Assembly: GCA_002344975.1 (NCBI GenBank)
Contig: DDUV01000116.1
Span: 1 to 22,434, forward strand
Source: Saprospiraceae bacterium UBA2329
GTDB lineage: Bacteria; Bacteroidota; Bacteroidia; Chitinophagales; Saprospiraceae
Length of the DNA: 22,434 bases
Direction: 5' to 3'
Position numbers and translations under genes: made by a program
Notes under the pieces: generated by a model
Seen by the model: only the letters and a program-made list of their open reading frames with translations
Databases searched by the model: none
Told to the model about the DNA's origin: nothing
Shown here: in pieces, positions 1 to 6,341 of the stretch
Layout of the letters: the number at the start of each line of letters is the position of its first letter
How positions within the stretch are numbered: position 1 is the first letter of the stretch

Positions 1-2
1 TC

Positions 3-155
3 ATAGCACAATATGTGGCCAAAACAGATTTGGAACAGGCTGAAAAGTCTCTGAACATCAACCAATTGCTGATCCCCTGCGCTTTGGTACTGCCGGTGAT
101 GTTTTTGCTGGGCAGATATTTAGTTCAAAAAAATAAATTACCTGAATCCGGGTAA
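3..155 (+). CDS. C-terminal fragment of a membrane protein, possibly a transporter
   Basis: An open frame enters from the left edge and gives 50 residues before a TAA stop. It holds a short polar stretch (about residues 1-20), one clear hydrophobic segment of about 20 residues (about 21-41, rich in L, V, P, F), and a short basic tail. This is the normal ending of a polytopic inner-membrane protein such as an MFS-type transporter, but 50 residues do not allow a family call. The start lies outside the window. The next gene begins 33 bases downstream on the same strand. Confidence 0.55.
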   Translation: MAQYVAKTDLEQAEKSLNINQLLIPCALVLPVMFLLGRYLVQKNKLPESG

Positions 156-162
156 GTCATCT

Positions 163-170
163 TACTTTTG
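163..170 (+). promoter_or_regulatory. Candidate -7 promoter element (TACTTTTG)
   Basis: TACTTTTG matches the Bacteroidota -7 consensus TAnnTTTG exactly and lies 18 bases before the ATG at 189, just after the preceding stop codon. No convincing TTG -33 element was found at the usual distance, so the call rests on one half of the promoter. Confidence 0.45.
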
Positions 171-188
171 CACCTACTATCTGTTTTT

Positions 189-704
189 ATGCGAATTTTC
201 TACTCCATATCATTAGCCGCACTGACGCTCGTTTCCTGGATGGAAGGGCTGCATTTGTGCCGGCAATATATCAGGGAAGTAGAGAACCAGATGGAAGCGA
301 TCAGTTTTGTGGAGCAGGTTCTGGCCCAGAGGTACGCTTCCGTTTTGCAGCAGGGCAGCACCGTAAAAGAAGTGGATTCGTCTTTCAGCGGGCGGCAGGG
401 CTACATCTACCCCGGCGACTTTGTGTTGCAATCGGAAATTGAAGGAGATACCGCCCATTTTATCATTGAATCCTCTACCGACTCTCAGACAGATTACACA
501 TTTGTTCAGTCTCCGAACACACAAAACGAATATCCGCCCCATACCGCATTGGAAGATTTTTTTCCCTGGTACACAGCCATTTGGGATGCACATATAACTT
601 CAAAAACCGCGTTTGAATTAGTTTCTCAAAGCTATCCGCCCTACCGTTTTTTTCCCACCTCGTCAGCCGAGGATTGCCCCGTTCAACCGCCGGAAATAGG
701 CTGA
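189..704 (+). CDS. Hypothetical membrane-anchored or secreted protein
   Basis: The product has 171 residues and I do not recognise its family. The N-terminus (MRIFYSISLAALTLVSW) is a hydrophobic segment that fits a signal peptide or single membrane anchor. The rest is soluble, acidic and rich in aromatic residues, with a predicted amphipathic stretch after the anchor (about residues 25-50). There are no cysteine clusters or CxxCH motifs. An in-frame TTG at 168 could extend it by seven residues, but that codon sits inside the -7 element, so the ATG at 189 is preferred. A 221-base gap with no clear terminator separates it from the next gene. Confidence 0.6.
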   Translation: MRIFYSISLAALTLVSWMEGLHLCRQYIREVENQMEAISFVEQVLAQRYASVLQQGSTVKEVDSSFSGRQGYIYPGDFVLQSEIEGDTAHFIIESSTDSQTDYTFVQSPNTQNEYPPHTALEDFFPWYTAIWDAHITSKTAFELVSQSYPPYRFFPTSSAEDCPVQPPEIG

Positions 705-925
705 TTTTTCCTTTCTGATTTATTTTCGATCTCATTCTTTCTTTCTTTCCACCGAAGAGGCACTTCGTGTGTCAAATCAGACCGCTGGTTCAGGTTTGCT
801 GCATGAACTTATCGGCAACAATAGTAGTCCGGCTCTGCCCACACACAATCCGGGCAGCTTTCAATCTTCGCAAAAGGAGCAATGAGATCGTCGGTTGATT
901 CACTCCTTTAAAGACCATTTACACC

Positions 926-1834
926 ATGAAAAGGGATTTTTTGAGCCGAACGATCTTCGGTGTTTTATTCATTTGCGCAATGTGCAACTTGAAAGCACAA
1001 ACGCCCATTGACGGCATTATGATGAGCAAAAACAGTGTTTGTACTGCGCTGACATTCACACAGGATAATTGGGACCATTACTGGGAAGGTACCCTCAAGC
1101 GCGATAACGGCAACATCGGCGTGGCGCAACGGCAAACCATCGCGCCTATGTTTAGTTGGGGCATCACCGACCGCATCAACCTTCTGGGCAGCATCAACTG
1201 GGTGCGCACCCACGCCACGCAAGGTCAATTGGCGGGTGTCAGCGGTTTGCAGGACTGGAATGTGTGGCTCAAATTCAAAGCACTGCAAGCCGGCAATTGG
1301 TCGCTTTATGCCATCGGCGGTGCATCGGGGCCGGCCTCCAACTACCTGCCCGATTACGTTCCACTCAATCTGGGTCTGGGAAGCTATGAAGGCTCCCTCC
1401 GCCTGCTTACGGAGTACGATTTCGGCCAAGGATTTTTTGGACGGGCCTTCGCAGCATGGCACCTTCGCAGCAATACGACCATAGAACGCACCTATTATTA
1501 TACGACTCAGGGTTTCTATTCCGATAAAGTGGATATGCCCAACGCCGTGACCTACGGGGCTACGCTCGGCAAGTGGCTGCTCGATGACGGCTTGCGATTG
1601 GAATTATCCCTCGATGGGTTGTACACCACCGGGGGCCACGATATCCGCAGGCAAGACGTGGGTTTTCCTTCCAACAAAATGGTGTTCTTACGAGCAGGCG
1701 GTATGGCTCGGTACCACTTTCCGCCCTCCAACAAGATCGGGCTGTTCGTTTCTGCCGCACAGGTGCTGGAAGGGCGAAACGTGGGGCGATCTTTCCTCTG
1801 GTCGGGGGGAGTTCTGTTTCAATTTTACAAATAA
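926..1834 (+). CDS. Outer-membrane beta-barrel protein (MetA/transporter-like)
   Basis: The product has 302 residues. A signal peptide is visible at residues 1-24, with cleavage likely after LKA. The mature part is made of alternating polar and hydrophobic strands with many aromatic girdle residues and glycine-rich turns, for example WSLYAIGGASG and GLRLELSLDGLYTTGG, and ends in VLFQFYK. This pattern, with about 12 possible strands, resembles the phenol-degradation MetA-like family of outer-membrane barrels; that is a family-level resemblance and no substrate is implied. It lies 33 bases upstream of the haloperoxidase/phosphatase-like lipoprotein on the same strand, so the two probably form an operon. 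The barrel may serve as the outer-membrane partner of that enzyme (inference). Confidence 0.7.
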   Translation: MKRDFLSRTIFGVLFICAMCNLKAQTPIDGIMMSKNSVCTALTFTQDNWDHYWEGTLKRDNGNIGVAQRQTIAPMFSWGITDRINLLGSINWVRTHATQGQLAGVSGLQDWNVWLKFKALQAGNWSLYAIGGASGPASNYLPDYVPLNLGLGSYEGSLRLLTEYDFGQGFFGRAFAAWHLRSNTTIERTYYYTTQGFYSDKVDMPNAVTYGATLGKWLLDDGLRLELSLDGLYTTGGHDIRRQDVGFPSNKMVFLRAGGMARYHFPPSNKIGLFVSAAQVLEGRNVGRSFLWSGGVLFQFYK

Positions 1835-1867
1835 TCCTGATTTACCTCACCCATCAATCAACAAACC

Positions 1868-3409
1868 ATGAAATCTTTTAGCATCCTTATATGTCTCTTG
1901 GCCTGTATTGCGGGCTTATGGGTTTCTTGCGAAAAGAATATCCCGACTCAACTCGAATTTTCGCATTACGAATTTTCCGAATCAGATGCCAATGGCGGTA
2001 CCTGGAAACCCGTACTGCTGACCAGCGCCTCGCAAATAGGCATTCCGGCGCCACAATCCACCAGTTCTGCATCCTATCTGGCTGAATTGGCCGACGTCAA
2101 AGCTGCCTCCTCCCAACTGACAGCACAACAACGAGCCGCTGTTGAGTACTGGGGCAACAACGGCCTGCTCCGCTGGAACGAATTAGCCCGTGAATTGGCC
2201 GCCAAATACAACCTGCCGCCGGCCCCCAATCCTGACGGAACCTACGGCGCCCCCGATCCCGCCAACCCGGACAGATACCCACAGTTTCCTTTTGCACACC
2301 CGCCTTATGCCTGTCGGATGTTTGCATACTGGAGTGCCGCTCAAATGGACGCGCTGATTTCGGCCTGGCACTACAAACATCTGTATAACAGACCGGCGCC
2401 GTACAAGGTGGACAATACGATTCAGCCCCATCTGCCCGTGAGTGATTTGCCGTCGTATCCATCAGATGCCGCTGTGGTGGCGGCTGTTTCGGAAGCGATT
2501 TTGGGCGCTATGTTTCCCTTGGAAAAAGCCTACCTGAATCAACGGGCGCTGGAGCACAAAAACGCGGCTTTATGGTCAGGCTCGAATGTATGGAGCGACG
2601 TGACGGCCGGCGATTCTCTGGGCAGAGCCGTGGCCGCTGTGTTTTTGGCCCGCGCCTCCACAGACGGCATGAGAAATGCGCAGGCACCCAAGCCTGTTTC
2701 CGATTCATTAGCCGCCGCTGCATTGTTGTACAGAGGCACGAAATGGGTGAACCTCGAAGAGCCTCCCCGGCCCGTAGGCATCACGCCATTGTTTGGTCGG
2801 GTCAAACTCTGGTGCGTACCCAATGTAGAGGCAGTACGCCCGCCACAGCCGCCGGCAATCGGCTCTCCTGAATTTGAACAAGCCGCCGCAGAACTTCGGG
2901 ATATTGCCAAAAATCTGACCACTGAGCAGCGCCGCATCGCCAATTTCTGGTCCGACGGCATCGGCACCTATACGCCGCCGGGGCACTGGAACCGCCGCGC
3001 TACGGAGTTGATTGTCAAAAACAGATACAATCCCCTGCGCTCAGCCCGCACTTATGCCTATATGAATATGGCGGTGATGGATGCGGGCATCAGTTGCTGG
3101 GATGCCAAATATTACTACCACTATCCGCGCCCTATACAGGCAATACCGGGCTTCAAAACCATCCTCGGAACACCGAATTTCCCCGCTTACACTTCAGGAC
3201 ACTCCACGTTCTCAGCTGCAGCGGCTACCGTGCTGGGACATATATTCCCATCCGAAAAACAAACGCTGGATGCCTGGGCCAAGGAAGCTGCCGATTCCCG
3301 GCTGTATGGCGGCATTCATTATCGTTTCGATTCTGAAGAAGGACTCAAACAGGGGCGTGCCGTTGCTGCGTACTCGGTTGCAATTGCCATAGCCGACGGG
3401 GCGGAATAG
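1868..3409 (+). CDS. Vanadium haloperoxidase / PAP2 superfamily lipoprotein
   Basis: The product has 513 residues. The N-terminus carries a lipoprotein-type signal with Cys21 (GLWVSC) followed by EKN, so it is probably lipidated and may reach the cell surface. The catalytic signature of the vanadate/phosphate-binding superfamily is complete in the C-terminal half: KxxxxxxRP (K414, R421, P422), TSGH (442-445) and SRxxxxxHxxxD (S477, R478, H484, D488). The TSGH form replaces the common PSGH. The N-terminal half (about 85-260) looks like a degenerate copy of the same fold that has lost the catalytic residues. Length and layout fit the vanadium chloroperoxidase-like family of Bacteroidota; whether it acts as haloperoxidase or acid phosphatase cannot be told. 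It probably shares an operon with the barrel gene 33 bases upstream, and a terminator follows. Confidence 0.85.
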   Translation: MKSFSILICLLACIAGLWVSCEKNIPTQLEFSHYEFSESDANGGTWKPVLLTSASQIGIPAPQSTSSASYLAELADVKAASSQLTAQQRAAVEYWGNNGLLRWNELARELAAKYNLPPAPNPDGTYGAPDPANPDRYPQFPFAHPPYACRMFAYWSAAQMDALISAWHYKHLYNRPAPYKVDNTIQPHLPVSDLPSYPSDAAVVAAVSEAILGAMFPLEKAYLNQRALEHKNAALWSGSNVWSDVTAGDSLGRAVAAVFLARASTDGMRNAQAPKPVSDSLAAAALLYRGTKWVNLEEPPRPVGITPLFGRVKLWCVPNVEAVRPPQPPAIGSPEFEQAAAELRDIAKNLTTEQRRIANFWSDGIGTYTPPGHWNRRATELIVKNRYNPLRSARTYAYMNMAVMDAGISCWDAKYYYHYPRPIQAIPGFKTILGTPNFPAYTSGHSTFSAAAATVLGHIFPSEKQTLDAWAKEAADSRLYGGIHYRFDSEEGLKQGRAVAAYSVAIAIADGAE

Positions 3410-3420
3410 ATACAAAAGAA

Positions 3421-3490
3421 AGTTGACTCTACGGGGCGCATTTTCCGGTGAATTTACCTGTGCCGGGAATGCGCCCTTTTTGGGTCAACT
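3421..3490. terminator. Bidirectional terminator between convergent genes
   Basis: The core stem pairs GGGCGCATTTTCCGG (3433-3447) with CCGGGAATGCGCCC (3463-3476), with a small internal mismatch, and is followed by five T on the plus strand. An outer pair, AGTTGAC (3421-3427) and GTCAACT (3484-3490), extends the stem. The right outer arm contains the feoB stop codon. It sits between the plus-strand haloperoxidase gene and the minus-strand feoB, so it can end transcription from both sides. Confidence 0.75.
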
Positions 3491-5611
3491 CAACAACTGG
3501 TACGTTGCCCAACTGGCCAAATAAGCGAAGGTCGTCATAGCGAAGAATTGCACGAGCGGCCATTTCCAGGAGTTCGTCTCCCTTTTCACTACTGCCAGTG
3601 TACTCATGCACTGCATGGCCAGTACATAAAAAATGAGCAGCGAAAAGGCCGTAGCAATGCCGTAAACAGGCAGCCCGGTACGCGGATTGATTTCTTTGGC
3701 CATTCTTTGCCGCACCGATAGCTCGTCGTCGCTGCTGCCGATGCTGTAAATGGTGGCCATAGTGCCTACAAACACCTCGCGGGCAGCAAAAGAAGTGATG
3801 AGCGCAATGCCGATTTTCCAGTCAAAACCCAGCGGCTCAATGGCGGGTTCAATCCATTTGCCCAGATGCCCCGCCCAAGAGGCTTCGATGCGGTGCGCGG
3901 CGATGAGGTCCTGTGTGCCAGTTTCATCCAACTGTTGTGAAGCGGCCAACTCAATGGCTTCTTGTTCGGCCAATTGCATTTTATTAGAAGGCCCGTACGA
4001 GGACAAGCCCCAAAGAATCAATGAAATGAGCATGATAATGGTGCCGGCTTCCACTACGAAAGCGCGCACTTTTTCCCACACGGTGAGGCCCACATTGCGC
4101 AATACCGGCGTGCGGTACTGGGGTAGTTCCAGCATGAGAAAGCTGCGTTCTTTGCTTTTCAACAGCGTTTTGAGCGTCCAGCCGGCTAATAATGCGGCCA
4201 CCAAACCCAGCAGATAAAGCCCCAGAAACGCCAGCCCTTGCAGGTTGAAAAAGCCGCCCATCGTCTTGGAGGGTACGGCAAAACCAATGAGCACAGTATA
4301 AACAGGTATGCGCGCCGAACAACTGATGAACGGCGTGACCAATATGGTGATGAGGCGCTCTTTCCAATTGCTGATGGTGCGCGTACTCATGATGGCGGGA
4401 ATAGCGCAGGCCCCGCCCGATATAAGCGCCACAATACTGCGGCCGTTGAGACCAAACCAGCGCATCAGTCGGTCAAAAATAAAAGCGGCCCGCGCCATGT
4501 AGCCCACTTCTTCCAGCAGAGAAATGAGGAAAAAAAGGATGGCAATTTGCGGTACAAACACCAAAATTCCACCCAGCCCGGCCAAAATTCCCTCCGTAAC
4601 CAAGCTGTTGACCCAGCCTTCCGGCAATACCTCGGCCAACCAACCCTCTGCCATGCCGAAACCCTGCTCAATCCAGTCCATCGGATAAGTTGCCCAGGCA
4701 AAAATGGACTGAAAAATGAGGGCCATGAGGGCAAAAAATATAATGGGGCCGGCAACGCGATGTGTCAGTACGCGGTCCATAGCGGCGGTGAGGCGGCCAT
4801 TGGGTACATCAGGGCGGCGCAAAGCAGACGAAACAACTTGTGAAAAGATGCTATAGCGCTCCAATGTTTCTTCCACCTGACTTTTGACGCTGTTGAACTG
4901 TATATCCCCGAGGCCGGCGGCAATTTGTTCGCGTTGCTGTTCCGATAAAAAAGGCAGCCATTCGTAGTGGTGAGCGATCAATAATGCCTGATAGCCGGAT
5001 ACGCCGGGCATGAGGGCGGTTACCGTTCGGGATGCGGTGTGTTCTTGCGGGCTGAGTTGGTAGGAATGATGAGGAGCGCCCGCAGGCTGGCCTTGCCGGC
5101 AAATTTGAAGCAGGGCGCTGCGCAATTCGGGGATGCCCGCGCCGGTTCGACCGCTGAGTAAGACGACCGGAGTTTTGAAAAAACCAGCCAAAGCCCCCGT
5201 GTCCACCTGTAAGCCTTCGCGCTGGGCCACATCGGCCATATTGAGTGCCAGAACGACGGGAAGCCCAAGGTCTCGTATTTGTGAAAACAGGAGCAAATGC
5301 TTTTCTAAACGGGTCACATCGGCCACATATACTACAGCATCCGGGAAGTCGGGGCTGTCGGTTTGGGCAAAGGTTTGAGCCACAATGCGCTCATCCTGTG
5401 AATTGGGGTAAAAACTATATGCTCCGGGAAAATCAATCAAGTTGGCCTCTGTTTCCGGCGAAAGCCGAAGGACGCCTTGCTTTTTGTCCACTGTCACGCC
5501 GGGGAAATTGCCGATTTTCTGGTTCAGGCCGGTCAGGCGGTTGAAAATGGAGGATTTGCCACAATTGGGATTCCCGACCAAAGCAATGGTAAAAGAAGAG
5601 CGACCGGACAT
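3485..5611 (-). CDS. feoB: Ferrous iron transporter FeoB
   Basis: The product has 708 residues, the usual size for FeoB. It is the GTPase-coupled permease that brings Fe(II) across the inner membrane. The N-terminal G domain shows G1 GNPNCGKS (13-20), G2 threonine in PGVTV (T40), G3 DFPG (60-63), G4 NMAD (124-127) and a G5-like SGR (153-155). The C-terminal part is polytopic. It contains the conserved gate region with CAIPAIMSTRTI and PFISCSARIPVY, both with cysteines typical of FeoB, and a late segment FAAREVFVGTMATIYSIG. Ten bases separate it from feoA upstream, so the two are co-transcribed from the promoter before feoA. The stop codon lies in the outer stem of the shared terminator. Confidence 0.97.
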   Translation of the reverse strand: MSGRSSFTIALVGNPNCGKSSIFNRLTGLNQKIGNFPGVTVDKKQGVLRLSPETEANLIDFPGAYSFYPNSQDERIVAQTFAQTDSPDFPDAVVYVADVTRLEKHLLLFSQIRDLGLPVVLALNMADVAQREGLQVDTGALAGFFKTPVVLLSGRTGAGIPELRSALLQICRQGQPAGAPHHSYQLSPQEHTASRTVTALMPGVSGYQALLIAHHYEWLPFLSEQQREQIAAGLGDIQFNSVKSQVEETLERYSIFSQVVSSALRRPDVPNGRLTAAMDRVLTHRVAGPIIFFALMALIFQSIFAWATYPMDWIEQGFGMAEGWLAEVLPEGWVNSLVTEGILAGLGGILVFVPQIAILFFLISLLEEVGYMARAAFIFDRLMRWFGLNGRSIVALISGGACAIPAIMSTRTISNWKERLITILVTPFISCSARIPVYTVLIGFAVPSKTMGGFFNLQGLAFLGLYLLGLVAALLAGWTLKTLLKSKERSFLMLELPQYRTPVLRNVGLTVWEKVRAFVVEAGTIIMLISLILWGLSSYGPSNKMQLAEQEAIELAASQQLDETGTQDLIAAHRIEASWAGHLGKWIEPAIEPLGFDWKIGIALITSFAAREVFVGTMATIYSIGSSDDELSVRQRMAKEINPRTGLPVYGIATAFSLLIFYVLAMQCMSTLAVVKRETNSWKWPLVQFFAMTTFAYLASWATYQLLS

Positions 5612-5621
5612 GACAGGCAGG

Positions 5622-5864
5622 CTATTGTCTGATGAGAATAGACTGGGCTTCCTCGCTGCGCAATGCCAGCAACAGATTATCGGCTTTTACATAAAACCCA
5701 CCGCCAAAGGGCGCCGAACGCAGCACTTCCACCCGGCTTCCGGGCAGCACGCCCATAGCCATGAGGCGGCCGGCGAGGTGTTGGTCTCCGAAATGGGATA
5801 CCACGCCCGAAACTCCGGCCGGCATGGTCGAGAGGGTAAAAAACGATGTTGCAGCGGCAGCCAT
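5622..5864 (-). CDS. feoA: Ferrous iron transport accessory protein FeoA
   Basis: The product is 80 residues, a normal FeoA length. FeoA is a small cytosolic SH3-like protein that binds and modulates FeoB. The characteristic core is present: a RLMAMGVLPGSRVEVL stretch (about 33-48), then a glycine turn (FGGG) and the final strands leading to the end of the domain. The ATG at 5864 is chosen because it gives the expected short N-terminus and follows the promoter region directly. It is the first gene of a feoA-feoB operon; no feoC is present. Confidence 0.93.
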   Translation of the reverse strand: MAAAATSFFTLSTMPAGVSGVVSHFGDQHLAGRLMAMGVLPGSRVEVLRSAPFGGGFYVKADNLLLALRSEEAQSILIRQ

Positions 5865-5903
5865 GTTTCCTATTTTGATTTAATCTAATTTACAATTACC
5901 CCG

Positions 5904-5932
5904 CAAAAATAGACGCTTTTCCGAATTGGCAA
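5904..5932 (-). promoter_or_regulatory. Promoter of feoAB
   Basis: Read on the minus strand, TTG (5932-5930) is followed after 18 bases by TATTTTTG (5911-5904), an exact match to TAnnTTTG. Both halves and their spacing fit the Bacteroidota housekeeping promoter. The -7 box ends 39 bases before the feoA start codon. Confidence 0.75.
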
Positions 5933-5949
5933 GGTAATAAATATCACCT
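5932..5949. promoter_or_regulatory. Candidate metalloregulator operator at the feoAB -33 box
   Basis: AGGTAATA-AA-TATCACCT is an 18-base inverted repeat with 7 of 8 arm positions paired. It overlaps or abuts the -33 element of the feoAB promoter. The outer AGGT/ACCT halves recall DtxR/IdeR-type sites, though the spacing is longer than in the classical box. Which regulator binds is inference. Confidence 0.45.
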
Positions 5950-5978
5950 GCACAAAAAATACCTAAAGCGAATGGATG

Positions 5979-5994
5979 TACCTATTATTAGGTA
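5979..5994. promoter_or_regulatory. Second palindrome upstream of feoAB
   Basis: TACCTA-TTAT-TAGGTA is a perfect 6-base-arm inverted repeat 46 bases upstream of the -33 box. A further single TACCTA lies at 5960-5965, exactly 19 bases before this one, that is, about two helical turns. The halves match the ACCT/AGGT theme of the operator at 5932-5949. Confidence 0.4.
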
Positions 5995-6076
5995 TTTTAT
6001 AAAGTAAAGGCAACCCCTCCTCTGTGGGGCTTGTCCGTAAAAAGTCATTCTATGTCAGGGCGCCAACATTTGCAAA

Positions 6077-6105
6077 GGCAGCACAGGCCTGCACTGAAAC
6101 GATAT
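6077..6105 (+). promoter_or_regulatory. Shared susC upstream motif, copy 1 (GGCAGCA-N16-CGATAT)
   Basis: GGCAGCA and CGATAT are separated by exactly 16 bases, as in the copies before susC2 and susC3, while the spacer sequence differs. The motif lies 175 bases before the susC1 ATG and 104 bases before its -7 box. Its function is unknown; an operator or upstream activator site is the simplest reading. Confidence 0.5.
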
Positions 6106-6203
6106 GTATTACAGCGCAGGCATCATTGCAAAACAAAAGTAGAGGAAGGGGCGGCTAAAAGATAATTTTTTCACTCAAGCGGCTCATTCCTGAACGATAG
6201 TTA

Positions 6204-6211
6204 TACTTTTG
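6204..6211 (+). promoter_or_regulatory. Candidate -7 element for susC1 (TACTTTTG)
   Basis: Exact match to TAnnTTTG, 40 bases before the susC1 ATG, placing the probable transcript start at the beginning of the conserved leader. No TTG was found at the -33 position, which would fit a promoter dependent on an activator (inference). Confidence 0.55.
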
Positions 6212-6221
6212 CTCACTGGAA

Positions 6222-6341
6222 TTTCTATTTACAAACCAAATACAGTCAGACATGAAAAAACTGTTATTCGTGTTCATGCTCCTGCTGGGCAGCGCTGCGG
6301 CGTTGACGGCACAACGGGCGATCACCGGCACGGTGACCGAC
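6222..6341 (+). repeat. Conserved susC leader and N-terminal coding block, copy 1
   Basis: From TTTCTATTTACAAACC through the ATG, signal-peptide codons and first domain strand, this block matches the susC2 and susC3 blocks closely, including the untranslated part. It has more differences than the other two have from each other, including one fewer A in the untranslated A-run. Confidence 0.8.

Larger units (their letters stand above)
5865..6251. other. Divergent intergenic region between feoA and susC1
   Basis: This 387-base stretch has no gene. From left to right it contains the feoAB promoter, the two AGGT/ACCT palindromes, a short CCCC...GGGG hairpin (about 6013-6029) with no U-tract, the GGCAGCA-N16-CGATAT motif shared with the other susC genes, a -7 element for susC1, and the conserved susC leader. 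No other open frame of note was seen. Confidence 0.8.

Noticed and set aside
791..798. CAGGTTTG as a promoter for the barrel-haloperoxidase unit
   Set aside because: First base does not match TAnnTTTG, there is no TTG at -33, and it lies 128 bases before the start codon; too weak to annotate.
6013..6029. CCCC...GGGG hairpin upstream of susC1 as a terminator
   Set aside because: Short stem and no U-tract; no gene ends here.
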